Shown piece after piece: positions 54,439 through 64,000 of a DNA stretch of 64,000 bases (position 1 is its first letter; every line of letters begins with the position of its first letter). The notes beneath the pieces are model-generated. The model worked only from the letters and a program-made list of their open reading frames with translations, was not told the origin of the DNA and did not search any database. Made by a program: the position numbers and the translations under genes. Source of the stretch: Zymoseptoria tritici IPO323 (Eukaryota > Ascomycota > Dothideomycetes > Mycosphaerellales > Mycosphaerellaceae). The stretch spans positions 2,170,001 through 2,234,000 of the forward strand of contig NC_018218.1 of NCBI RefSeq assembly GCF_000219625.1. Reading direction: 5' to 3'.

Positions 54439-56022
54439 GAGTGCTCTTTTTAGATCATCAGGTAGACAATTTTCGTAACATCAGGAGGAAAGGCGGAGCA
54501 GATAAAAGAGTAAGAGAGTGCAATGAGGGTGCCCGAGATGGATGTGTGCCGGGTCGAACAGTAGTACTGGAGGAGGGCAGACAGGCTGAGCAGACGATAA
54601 GAGATTCCGGGTTGTTTCGACGGTCTGCAAGTGGCAAGTGAAGGACAGAAGGCAGGTAGAGTTGGACAAAAGCAGGAACGGCAGTCAAACGTACCAGTTG
54701 TCGCAAAGAAAGGTACTTCCAGAAAGCAGGGAAAGTAGTACACACCACACCACCAAAGCAGTGTTTTCACTATTGCATGCATGTCTTCGAAGTCCACCCA
54801 AAACGCGATGCCTTTCGTCAGCACCAATGCGCCGATCCGTCTGTTCCCCGTCCTCCACTTGGCCCGAAGCAGGTGTTTGCGACAGGAGTTCTTTCTCAAA
54901 ACCGCGCGGCGAGCAAACGAACATGAGACGAAAAAGTGGAGAGGTCGCCATCTGACTCGCTGCTTGCTGGGTATGGGTGTCTGTGCAAACAGCAGCATCT
55001 GGTCCCAACGGCTTACTCTAGAGGACAACTTCATCTCTCCTGCACCGGGCCGTGGTGCTCCGTTGTCCTTGTTGAAATCTATAGCAAGTAAGTACGTCGT
55101 CATGAATGCGGAAATCGGCAAAGGTACATGCGAATGCGATGCGCCACATCAGACCCAAGATTGAACCAAGGTTGTTGCAAGATCTCATCGGAACTCGTAC
55201 GTGCGGCCATCCTGGTCATTGACTTTCGCTCCGAAGTCTCATCGACGTGTACACCCAATGCGCGGCTCGCAGTCCGCAATGCGTTCGATCTTCGACCCAA
55301 CAACGTATGGTGGGTGGCTTTATTATTGTCGATGATGATGGGTCCCATCTGTAGCCGAGTACTTCACGGTCAAGCCCGCCGAAGCTCCAAGACCATCTCT
55401 CCAGCAAGACTCCAAGAAACCAAGATCGCCTCGGCCGCGCTAAGAAGCGAACAATGCATGCGGCCGCTCGTGCGGGTGGGTTTAAAGAACGAATACCTTG
55501 GTTGTGTGAATAGCCGGACAAATGCCTCAGGCATCATCGCATTGTCGACTCCGATAAGAGGAGGTCAGCTCTCTGCCCATTCTGGTACCGAAGACGAGGC
55601 AGTTCTACAGCTACGATTACTTGAGTGGCCATTTGGAATTCAGGCGCGAGCGAATGTATCCATTTTTAAGCAAGATCGCTTCGAATGTGCTCCATTATCC
55701 GACTCCGACCTCTTTCTCCGCTTTGTTTGCAGGTCTGTTCTCCCCGTCCGTATCCACACTCCACGCTCATGCAAACGCCGAGACGTTGTATTAGCACAAG
55801 TTGTGTGCTTGTAAGCGACAGGCTTTGGGTCGATCTTCTCCCGGCGTGCTACATGTTCCGTGCCATCAGGAAACCATACTGCCGTGACTGAGCTGCCGAC
55901 TTCCTCTTGCCGAGTGACAGGTCTTCTCTCGTCACTCAATCCACCTCTCCAAAGTATGTCCGACCGCCATTGCCCACTCTGGCTGCCTTTCCGTAGCTAT
56001 TTGCTCTCTTCAGTCCAATACC
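54439..56022. other. Gene-poor 1.6 kb upstream of arylsulfotransferase copy 2
   Basis: No gene recognised. Open frames at 54450-55121 (minus, 223 codons) and 55128-55814 (plus, 228 codons) are long enough to notice but lack motifs and have irregular, Cys/Arg/Ser-heavy composition. The region likely holds the promoter and 5' leader of the arylsulfotransferase and the 3' flank of RAD6. Confidence 0.45.
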
Positions 56023-56691
56023 TCAATCATCCCAACTCTTCTCCACCGTTTCCCTCACTCTCTTGGTGTACTCCTTCCGGTTGTCTTTATACAGGTTGCT
56101 GGCCTCGACGTTGGCGGGACTCGATGTGTTGGGATCGTTCAGCAGACTAAAGCCGCCCACCACCGTCAGCACCACCGAAGTCTCTCCTGGTAGTCCACAC
56201 TACACCTCAGACTCACCTCTGGATACTCGTCAAAATCGCCGCCACGTCGTATGTCGGACTCCACCTGTTCTGCAAAATGTCCAAGCACAACTCCCCGGTG
56301 CCGTAAACGTTCGGGTGAAACATTTGCGATATGAACTTCACGCCCGGAGGCTTATTGGGGTATTGCTCTTCGAAGTGCATCACCAGGCGAAATGTCCCAT
56401 CTTCGAAGGGTGTGTCTGATGGACCGATGATGACGGCGTTCCTGGAGAAGAGAGAGCCTGGTCAGCGGATGTATTTCTGAGAGTGCGAGTGCTGATGCCG
56501 TAGCCTTTTGCTGTGTCGTTGTGCCCATGTAGGATTCCCATATCTTCCGCTGCTGCCCTCCATGATCCATAGCTTCTTACGTACCAGGTCATGACGTTGT
56601 CCGCGATCGGACTGGCACTCACTCCCGCTGGAGGATCTGTTTGCATGCGCTTGAAGTCACGCATCAGACGTCGGCGCGCCGCGGTCGACAT
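56023..56691 (-). CDS. RAD6: Ubiquitin-conjugating enzyme E2 Rad6/Ubc2
   Basis: Complement of exons 56585-56691, 56217-56441 and 56023-56146; 151 aa, the family length. Starts [20 protein letters not shown]. The E2 core includes [37 protein letters not shown] and the catalytic Cys88 in [19 protein letters not shown]. It ends [15 protein letters not shown]. Introns are 143 and 70 nt; both are fixed by near-identity to the family. Rad6 ubiquitinates histone H2B with Bre1, PCNA with Rad18 in post-replication repair, and N-degron substrates with Ubr1. The acidic tail of yeast Rad6 is essentially absent, ending at Asp-Asp, as in other filamentous fungi. Confidence 0.97.
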
Positions 56692-57264
56692 GTTCGGTGG
56701 ATTTCTGCGAGGACGTAGCGAAGTGTGTCGTGCAATGTGCCGGTCTCAGAGGCGGCTGGTGATGAGACTATCGGCGGAAGAAGTGGCGGTGGCGGAGGAG
56801 TTGCAGGGAGAAGCAGCGTAGGGTCTTTCGTGATATATATGCCCGGGGTCAGCGGAGGGTCAGGTCCCGTATTTGCTGAGATCAGGTCGACGGTATGGTT
56901 GATGCTCTGGTGGTGAGTGCTCTGGAAGGACAGGTGATGACTACCTATGTACCTTACTCGTGACTCTGATGGAGCCTGAAGTGCCGGCGGAAGTGGGTGG
57001 ATAGTGGGGCAAAGCTGATTTGGAGCGCGATTCCGTCGCGCGTGGGCAAAGACGAATTATCCACAGAGAAGCTCGGAAGTTGTTCGCAAGTTGTGGAGAG
57101 ACGGAGATTCAATGAAATGTCAACTGGTGAAAGGTGGCATGGCAATCGTAGGCAACATTATATCATCTCATCACCTGATGGCAATCAAAGGTCCTGCTCG
57201 TCTGAACTGTGTCCTTTTTCCCTTCCTCTCTGTCATGTCACTCTCATGTCGCCCTCAAGTCACT
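56692..57264. other. Intergenic, RAD6 promoter and DGK1 3' flank
   Basis: 570 bp. No gene, repeat or RNA recognised. Confidence 0.5.
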
Positions 57265-58509
57265 CTAAGTCCAAGGCGCAGTCCCGACTTTACCAAAGAC
57301 CCACAGAAAAGCTCCTATGCCAGCTCCGCAGAGCACGGGTATCGTCAAATTATCGTCCAGACCGAGTATGTCCACAGCTTCACTCACGCTCGCAACCAGA
57401 CCAGACACCACCGAAACTACACCCAAAGCAATCGGACCGGTGACAGACGCCTGCGCCTCGTTCAGACCCAGCGGTTGTCTTAACCCCTGTGGGAGGGTGA
57501 GTGTGCCCTGAAATGCGAAGCTGTTCACTCCCTGGTTGAACTCCTCGGGCGTCGCGGGAGCAATGATTCCCCAGAACAGCACGGAACTCGCGACACCAAA
57601 TGTGAACGCGGCCAGGCTTCCCGCTAAGCTCTTGCCTTTCCTGACCCTCGGAGTGTACTTTCCCAACCATCTCCCGAACGTGCTCGCTGCTGTATCACAC
57701 CATGATAGCAGCAACACGCTTATAACTGCAACATCTTTCCTGCACATGTACATAGGCAACCAGACGCCAGCCAGGTAGCTGATGACGCCGTTGAAACGAT
57801 CATGCGCTTCGCTCTCTCGCATGAAAGGCCCCAACATCCGAATGTAGAATCGATTGAACTCCGGCCAGCGGAAGCGGATCACATCCACGTTGAAGATCGG
57901 TATGAGCAGTCCCAGTAATACGGGATGTATTGAACTCGTCTGCACACCTCTTTTGTATAGCCAAAGTGTCACGAATCCTATGCTGACGTGCAGCACCTTG
58001 CGGGGAACTTCATGCTTGTGTACAAATTCTCTCCAATGCCGATGGATTGGAATCAAGCCTAGCGGACTGGGACTGCGACTGAGATTCCGCCAATATGCCG
58101 AGCCAAAGCCTTGTGGGTATGCACTCGAGGGTGAGAGTAGTCCCTCCGCATTTTTCTGAACCGGGCCATTTGTCTCCTCTGCCTTCCTTCGATTCACTTT
58201 CGTTGCACTGCTCGCTGCTGCTGATGCGCTCGTCGATACGCCCCCATTTATCGGTGTCATCGTCATGCGCGCTGGCCGTGATCGATCGATGTTTGGACTC
58301 CTACTCCTGCTTCGCGCTCGAAAGAGCTCTGGGTCCAGCTCTTCTGTAGTTCCCTCGTTTTCGTCGATAGGGCCGATGGAAGACCCGCCAACGCGCGCCT
58401 TCGATCGTGTTGTTGGAGGAAAGTAGCCATCTTTTACGCTGGATTCTGAGGGTGTAGGTGAAGGTGAAATCACCTGCGGGAGAGCCGGGATTTGTTGTTG
58501 TTGCGACAT
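57265..58509 (-). CDS. DGK1: CTP-dependent diacylglycerol kinase (Dgk1)
   Basis: Single exon, 414 aa from the ATG at 58509; the frame stays open further upstream but without an ATG. The first 160 residues are disordered (Ser/Pro/Arg, SRSRSPNIDRSRP). The membrane domain begins HKHEVPRKVLHVSIGFVTLW, followed by HPVLLGLLIPIFNVDVIRFR, GVWLPMYMCRKDVAVISVLL, and the cytidylyltransferase-like motif SWCDTAASTFGRWLGKYTPR then RKGKSLAGSLAAF. These residues define the Dgk1/SEC59-type CTP transferases. The enzyme phosphorylates diacylglycerol with CTP in the ER or nuclear envelope, opposing phosphatidate phosphatase and controlling lipid storage and membrane growth. Divergent from HIS5 across 534 bp. Confidence 0.92.
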   Translation of the reverse strand: MSQQQQIPALPQVISPSPTPSESSVKDGYFPPTTRSKARVGGSSIGPIDENEGTTEELDPELFRARSRSRSPNIDRSRPARMTMTPINGGVSTSASAAASSATKVNRRKAEETNGPVQKNAEGLLSPSSAYPQGFGSAYWRNLSRSPSPLGLIPIHRHWREFVHKHEVPRKVLHVSIGFVTLWLYKRGVQTSSIHPVLLGLLIPIFNVDVIRFRWPEFNRFYIRMLGPFMRESEAHDRFNGVISYLAGVWLPMYMCRKDVAVISVLLLSWCDTAASTFGRWLGKYTPRVRKGKSLAGSLAAFTFGVASSVLFWGIIAPATPEEFNQGVNSFAFQGTLTLPQGLRQPLGLNEAQASVTGPIALGVVSVVSGLVASVSEAVDILGLDDNLTIPVLCGAGIGAFLWVFGKVGTAPWT

Positions 58510-58941
58510 CTGGCTAGACACGTGCCTACGCGCCGGACCCGGGAATCGAATGAAAGTGTTTGTCGTTTGCCGTTTGCCAGGAGAGGAAGGGCGCGTCGTC
58601 GGACTGGGACCGGGCGCAGTACTGTTGCGGACTTGTGCTGGTCGGCACAAAGAGTAATAACAAGCTCGAGGGTGGAGTAAGATCCAAGTTTAATTGTGCG
58701 ACGTAGGTGGTGATGACATAGCGGCGTGCAAACTCCGCCGGGCTGCCACGGCTCGGATGCTGTGGGATCTTCTAGTGAGGAGCACACGGAAGGCGGATCA
58801 TCACAGATCCATGGAAGGATTGACGCTCGCCGCGAGAGGGGGTTGTAGATGTTGATCGTGTGGTGGCAGAAAGCAATGGACACATGGCCAAGACCTGTCA
58901 CATGCAAAGGGCCGCTCGCAGAAATCCACCGCGCCCTTGCA

Positions 58942-58948
58942 TGAGTCA
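58942..58948. promoter_or_regulatory. Gcn4/CpcA (cross-pathway control) site upstream of HIS5
   Basis: TGAGTCA, an exact match to the TGA(C/G)TCA consensus of the amino-acid starvation activator, 96 bp before the HIS5 start codon. Position and gene function agree with general amino-acid control of histidine synthesis. Binding is inferred. Confidence 0.7.
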
Positions 58949-59043
58949 GCGGGGTGACGTTGTACAAGCTCGAATTTTGGTGACACTTGCCCTGAGATAT
59001 GAGTCTCGACGAACAAAACAACATACTTTGATTATACTCCATT

Positions 59044-60425
59044 ATGCCTTTCGACCTTTCCAAGTGCGCAAGGCCCAATATCCTCGCCCTCGAGCCTTAC
59101 CGATGTGCAAGAGAGTAAGTTCGTGCTGGTATAGCACGTTACATGCATGGCTGATCCATTGACTCAGCGACTACAAAGATGATGGAACAAATATATTGCT
59201 TGATGCAAACGAGAATGCGTACGGTCCAGGTCTTGCTCTACATAACGACGGCAAGCTTGCCAATGGCAATGGATCCGATATTCAAATCGACCTTCTCGGA
59301 TTAAATCGCTACCCTGACCCGTATGTCCACATGTCTCTCGTCGCAGTGCATGTATTGACAACTCACTCTAGCCACCAGCATGAATTGAAGCAATTGCTTT
59401 GCAACTTACGCAATACTCACGCTCACACGAAGAAGAACATCACTCCGGAGAATCTCTTTGTTGGCGTCGGCAGTGACGAGGCCATCGATGCTCTTCTACG
59501 TGCATTCTGCGCTCCTGGGAAGGACAAAATTCTGACATGTCCACCTACCTACGGCATGTACGCTGTATCCGCACAAGTGAACGATGTCGAAGTCGTGAAG
59601 GTGCCGCTCGACACGAAGAACAACTTTCGGGCCCAACCCGACAAGATCAACGAGGTTCTGGCATCTGACCCATCCATCAAACTCGTATACCTTTGCAGTC
59701 CCGGAAACCCAACTGGTAACCTTGTCCGGAAAGAAGAAGTTCGAGCCGTACTGGAACACCCCTCGTGGAACGGCATCGTGGTCCTGGACGAAGCATACAT
59801 CGACTTTGCTGCTGAAGATGCTTCTCTCGCCGAGTGGGTGGCTGAGTGGCCGAATCTTGTCGTCATGCAAACGCTTTCTAAAGCTTTCGGTCTGGCAGGC
59901 ATACGTTTAGGAGCAGCTTTCACCAGTCCCGAGGTCGCGAAGCTCCTGAACAGCCTAAAAGCTCCCTACAACATCTCGAATCCTACCTCACAGCTCGCCA
60001 TTCAAGCTATGCAGCCGCAAAATCTCAAGGTCATGCACCAGAATCGCTCAAATATCATCCGTCAGCGGGACAGGTTACTTTCCGAGATGCCAAACATCAA
60101 GGGGATTGGTCGATTCCGCGGAGGCCCGGAAAGCAACTTTCTGCTTGTGGAGATGTGCGACTCTAAGGACGAGCCGAGCAACGAGATTGCATTGCAGGTC
60201 TATGAGCGACTCGCGGAAAGCAGAGGCGTGGTCGTACGGTTTAGAGGCAAGGAGCCGGGATGCTTCGGCTGCCTCAGGATCACAGTCGGCACAGAAAACG
60301 AGGTTACGAGATTTCTCAAGGAGATCGAGAGCGTACTGTCAGATGTGCACAGTGGGAAGGAAAGCCGTGTGGAGAAGAAGCGCGAGGAGGCAAAAGAGAA
60401 CGATGCGAATGGGATCATAGCCTAA
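59044..60425 (+). CDS. HIS5: Histidinol-phosphate aminotransferase
   Basis: Exons 59044-59114, 59168-59320 and 59372-60425; 425 aa. Starts MPFDLSKCARPNILALEPYR. Family landmarks: ILLDANENAYGPG, LNRYPDPHQHELKQLL (only after removing intron 2), ENLFVGVGSDEAIDAL, CPPTYGMY, SPGNPTGNL, VLDEAYIDFA, the PLP-binding Lys in LSKAFGLAGIRLG, and the terminal FGCLRITVGTENE. It converts imidazole-acetol phosphate and glutamate to histidinol phosphate in the histidine pathway. Intron 2 is 51 nt, a multiple of three without stops, so its retention would insert 17 residues instead of truncating. Acidic/basic tail after residue 400 is extra. A CpcA site lies just upstream. Confidence 0.96.
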
Positions 60426-60805
60426 GAGATGGGAGTGGAATTACTCCCAGGTGCTTGAGTGAGTTTTCACTTGGCCTCAACTCAATGGCCATGGTTCGCA
60501 AGAATCATGGATGCGTTGACGTCGCCCCAGTAGACATACCATCAAATTATCGGTCGCCGCCCTGCCACGCGATGCCACATTGCTTCTGTCCTGGTAGACG
60601 CAATGGGACCTTATTATTCGGTGTCACGGAGGAAGTGACATCTCATCTATGAGCTCAATCGCAATGTGATGCGGAGGAGAAGCTTCGTGGCGTGCCTGAG
60701 GCAGTAACGACTACGATAGTTAGGTACTTGCTACCTTACAACAACACACATACATCATCTCTCTTCCTTATTCAAAGAGCTTTCTAGGCTCCGGTTTCGA
60801 GAAAA
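60426..60805. other. Intergenic, HIS5 3' flank and esterase promoter
   Basis: 380 bp, no gene seen. Confidence 0.5.
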
Positions 60806-61939
60806 ATGCTGCACCTTATCGTCCTTGGTATAGTTTCGCTTGCCCTGTTGCCCACGGAGGCATCATCTTTGACGCGAAGAAGTGGCCGGGGTGGTTGTGG
60901 TACGAAACTCTTGAGCTCGTCGTTCTTCATCTGCCGTCGTTTATTTGTTATCTAGACAAAAGCCACAGACCAGGTTTCAGTAGTAACCACAAGCTGGAAT
61001 CAGGAGGACGAAATCGACTGTACGCCGTCAACGTGCCGGACAACTACAATGACTGCGATCAAGCAAAATGGCCGCTGATAATCGACTATCACGGCAACCG
61101 TGGCAATCCCAAGCAGCAATGGAACAATTCTCTATACTACAAATACCCACAAGGCCAAGAGTACCTAGTAGTCTGTCAGTGGTCTTGTAAGAGCTTATTT
61201 GTCCGCATTGACGCTGATGCAGTTCTCAGATCCACAAGGCGTGAATGGCTCCTGGCAGGGCCCGACATATGCAGTAGCAGGCGTCGACGATCTCCAGTTT
61301 ACGACCGATCTCGTAGTCCGCTTGCAGGAAGAGTATTGCATTGATACAAACCGCCTCTATGCGAGCGGGAAGAGCAATGGCGGTGGCTTTGTCGACACGC
61401 TAGCATGCTCTGATCATGGCGATCAATTTGCAGCTTTTGCAATAGCAGCAGCGGCGCTGTATACTGACACGAGCAAAGGCAGCTGCACGAAGAAGCGAGC
61501 CATCTTAGAATCGCATGGTCTTGCAGACGCTACGATTCCATACCACCCGAATGGCAAATCTGGTGCAGGAGGTCCGCTGCCCGGCATTGACGAATGGGTA
61601 CATATCCCGATTGTCCCTTTGCGGCTTCCGTGCAATACTAATGCACGATAGGTGAGCTGGTGGGCCTATCGAAATTGTGGCGACTTATACTCCGAGTCTG
61701 CTCGTAGTTTCAGTGGCTACAATAAAACGATGTACTCTTGCAATGGCCTGGAGGACGTTGTCCAACACTACCAAGTCTTCGACCTTGGTCACTGCTGGCC
61801 TAACAGTAGAAGCGACAACTACGACGCCAGCTCGGCTCTCGACCAGTCCAAGAGGAAGTGTCTGAACAGGTCGTTGGACTTCACTCCTGTGGTTCTCAAT
61901 TTCTTCAGCCGGTGGACCAGTGAGAACAAGTCGCAGTAA
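60806..61939 (+). CDS. Secreted CE1-family esterase, feruloyl esterase type (FaeC/LpqC-like)
   Basis: Exons 60806-60899, 60956-61174, 61230-61597 and 61652-61939; 322 aa. Signal peptide MLHLIVLGIVSLALLPTEAS. After cleavage, SGRGGCDKSHRPGF leads to SGGRNRLYAVNVPDNYND and LIIDYHGNRGNP (oxyanion region). YPQGVNGSWQGPTYAV is built by splice 2. The nucleophile Ser is in LYASGKSNGGGFVDTLAC, the acid region in ESHGLADATIPYHPNG, and the His in VFDLGHCWPNS, completing an alpha/beta-hydrolase triad. Family members release ferulic or acetyl groups from arabinoxylan or degrade related polyesters outside the cell. No carbohydrate-binding module is present. All splices are 54-56 nt and set by phase. Confidence 0.9.
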
Positions 61940-62658
61940 ACAGCGACCGAGCAAGTGAGCGACAAAGATGTCGACATGTGAATGTGCATGTGTAATTCAT
62001 CTTGTCTCCGGATCTCTATGGCATCTACAGCCATGTGATCGTCCTTGCTTCACTTCTGGTGATCACGATCAGGTGTCGGAACCGACGATCTGTCAGACCG
62101 CGGCAGGATGAGCATCAGGATCCTCGTCGTTCACCACCACACTGCTTTGTCTTCAGCTGTTCGCGCTGAAGTGACCAGTCGAACGAGCCCGACAACTTGA
62201 GGTACGTATTCTCGGTTGCTTCGAAGATATGGATTCCTCAAGTCGCCCTCAAAGCATTTCTCGGACCACCGCTAATCTTCGACTTAGAGGAGGTCTGCAG
62301 CTGATTTGGGTCGCTCGGTTGCTCTGAACATTCATCATGTTGGGGACTGCATGTGACGAACAGAGTGAGGCTGGAGCGAGAAAAGAACAGCACTAAGTGA
62401 AGTTCAGATGATCTTATCGCGCTGACTTTCATATGCCATCGAATGGTCGTTGTCACGGCAGCTCGGCGTTTGTTTCGCTGCGCCGTCGTTGGCTACTTCT
62501 TCACCTCTCTGAACAAACGACGACATAACACCAGCTTTCGACTACACACATTGGGACAGACACCCTCTCAACAAGCCTCACGAAGAAGTTACGTTTATGC
62601 ACCGCAACACGCCTAGTCACAAGACTCTGCTTGGTTAGTAGTTCAGGACAAATATCCT
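61940..62658. other. Intergenic, 0.7 kb, no gene seen
   Basis: Esterase 3' flank and promoter of the next gene. No motif or repeat recognised. Confidence 0.5.
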
Positions 62659-63585
62659 ATGGCTTGTCGAACAAGGTCGCCCCGAGTTGAACGCCGCGCG
62701 TCATCCATATGCCCAAGCAGATGGACCACACATGCGCACGAACCGGTACGTATATGCAGATGTTACAGCCCGCTACATAGGCTACTAACATGTCTTCAGA
62801 TGGGCCGCAGAACTGAGGTAGAAGAGGCTGCAGACATACTGCTCTCTCTTGTAGCAGCTAGTTCTGAGGAAGGCAACGAGTTACGCAACCCAAACGACTA
62901 TGTAGATCGTACAGATCTAGCAGATTCAAACAAGTTAGGCAGGATTCGACAAAGCGAGAATACAGAGACAAGTACTATTAAGGATGTACATAAGAGCGCA
63001 AGCCCTACCGTACAGCTGAACTCGACAAGGCAGAGTAGGATGCGCACTCGGCCAAACATCGTAGGTAGTACCTTTTTTTTCTGTTTACTACTGCGCATTT
63101 TCTTAGTGTTACATATACACTGCTATACGGGTATCGTCTTTACTTTACTAATATTGCATACTTAGTCTACTACTGCTACTGCAGCTGCCGGTTCTAGCTC
63201 CTCCATCTCGTCCTTGGATGCAAGCAGTAGCCCGAACGACAAAGGCTATAAGCGCGCTTCAGAAGAGACGAACAAGACGTTGAAGGAACGGAAAAAGAGG
63301 AAGAACGATCGGCAAAACGAAAGGCGTGCGGAACAGGCAGCTGGGACATTTCAAAAAAGCAGTGAATGGGACCAGTACACTGAGGAGGAGATCCGGCTTC
63401 TCGCAAGAATTCTGCGACACCAAATCGACAGAAACCTGCGTGCTACGGACAAGGAAATGGGGAAACTGTTCCGAGAAAGCAGACCAAAAGGCAGCAAAGA
63501 GAGAACTGCTTCGGCAATCTCATCCTTTGTACATCGCCATGCCGATCTTAGAGCCCTGAGGAATGCCATGCGGGCTCGGCGCTGA
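62659..63585 (+). CDS. Unknown protein with a charged C-terminal, possibly Myb/SANT-like, region
   Basis: Exons 62659-62745, 62800-63060 and 63166-63585; 255 aa. Intron 1 has a textbook GTACGT donor and TACTAAC branch point; intron 2 (GTAGGT...CTTAG, branch TTACTAAT) is T-rich. All joins are in phase 0. The central part has GRRTEVEEAADILLSLVAAS, a helical element seen at the start of several fungal regulators. Then a Ser/Thr-rich linker, a very basic helix (TLKERKKRKNDRQNERRAEQ) and EWDQYTEEEIRLLARILRHQ, which resembles the first helix of a SANT/Myb-like domain. Function unknown; a DNA-binding role is a guess. The ATG at 62800 is an alternative start if exon 1 is not used. The segment 62980-63175 is locally AT-rich. 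Confidence 0.65.
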
Positions 63586-63877
63586 GAGCACGATCAATGA
63601 CCCGCGTCTTGCGGTGGATTGCTTAGGATGTCGTCGGTGGGAACGGGAGCTTGCTGTGTATCATGAGGCGTGGTGACATTGTGGGCACTCTTGTGTCAAT
63701 CGAAGCGAACAGCTGGAGGCAGGCTTTCACATGCAAATGGCGTTGGAAATAGAGCAAGTGCACTATCGCGAAACAAGCTAGCGCGCTTCATTACCAATCA
63801 GTCTAGCAGGTGAACATTGAGATGGAGCAACAATCAACATCTTCACGCAATTCTCTATTCAGACACGTATCGTAACC

Positions 63878-64000
63878 ATGCGGCTCCTCTCACTCCCGAC
63901 TGCGCTGCTGGCGCTCCTCGCCGCTCTCGATGTCTCTTCCGCGACCCACACGTCCAACTGGGCGGTGCTCGTGAGCACGTCGCGCTTCTGGTTCAACTAC
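63878..64000 (+). CDS. GPI8: GPI transamidase catalytic subunit Gpi8/PIG-K, N-terminal 41 residues (cut by window end)
   Basis: Starts at ATG 63878 with signal peptide MRLLSLPTALLALLAALD, then HTSNWAVLVSTSRFWFNY, the characteristic start of the C13-peptidase domain of Gpi8. The frame is open to the window edge, so the catalytic His and Cys lie outside. Gpi8 cleaves the C-terminal signal of GPI-anchored precursors in the ER lumen and transfers the preassembled anchor. Together with GPI15 at 50.5 kb this gives two GPI-anchor genes in one window, 12.7 kb apart. Confidence 0.9.
   Translation, partial: MRLLSLPTALLALLAALDVSSATHTSNWAVLVSTSRFWFNY

Noticed and set aside
55128..55814. 228-codon plus-strand open frame
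   Set aside because: No domain, no signal peptide and irregular composition; lies in an otherwise gene-free stretch. It cannot be excluded but is not supported.

Overview
The window is nuclear DNA from a filamentous ascomycete. Support for this comes from compact genes with 50-100 nt introns (GT...AG, CTNAC-type branch points), a Zn2Cys6 regulator, GMC and multicopper oxidase genes, fungal cell-wall and GPI genes, and a transposon whose decay looks like repeat-induced point mutation (RIP). A Dothideomycete is the best guess from the style of the proteins, but this is inference only. Coordinates given for spliced genes are gene spans; exon joins are in the evidence and were worked out by hand from splice signals, reading phase and protein family conservation.

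Layout. 0-11.3 kb: an interrupted coding-like stretch at the left edge, mitochondrial ribosomal protein uS8m with a very large internal insertion, a small unknown gene, a ferric reductase, a zinc alcohol dehydrogenase, a decayed multicopper oxidase (laccase-like) and a secreted GMC oxidoreductase. 11.9-14.5 kb: a long acidic, Ser/Pro-rich disordered protein. 16.1-18.3 kb: a complete pogo/Fot1-type DNA transposon with 46-bp terminal inverted repeats, TA target duplication and a transposase frame broken only by TAA/TAG codons. 19.7-25.4 kb: a monocarboxylate-type MFS transporter convergent with a four-domain A-T-R-R carboxylate reductase of the glycine-betaine-reductase (ATRR) type. 26.5-39.2 kb: an unknown Trp-rich protein, mitochondrial 1-Cys peroxiredoxin, a Zn2Cys6 factor, ribosomal protein eL15, a HECT ubiquitin ligase (Hul4 type) and a sulfotransferase-like P-loop protein. 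40.6-54.4 kb: two paralogous arylsulfotransferase-like proteins flanking an MFS transporter, a cation/H+ antiporter, tRNA pseudouridine synthase PUS3 and GPI15. 56.0-64.0 kb: RAD6, DGK1, HIS5 with a Gcn4/CpcA site, a secreted CE1 esterase, an unknown gene and the first 41 codons of GPI8.

Most genes are housekeeping or single-function accessory genes, not one obvious cluster. The best candidates for linked function are the ATRR enzyme with its convergent transporter. I found no tRNA, rRNA or CRISPR array. The most unusual signals are the uS8m insertion, the cleanly RIP-decayed transposon, the ATRR locus, an in-frame stop-free intron in HIS5 and a possible second (mitochondrial) start in PUS3.
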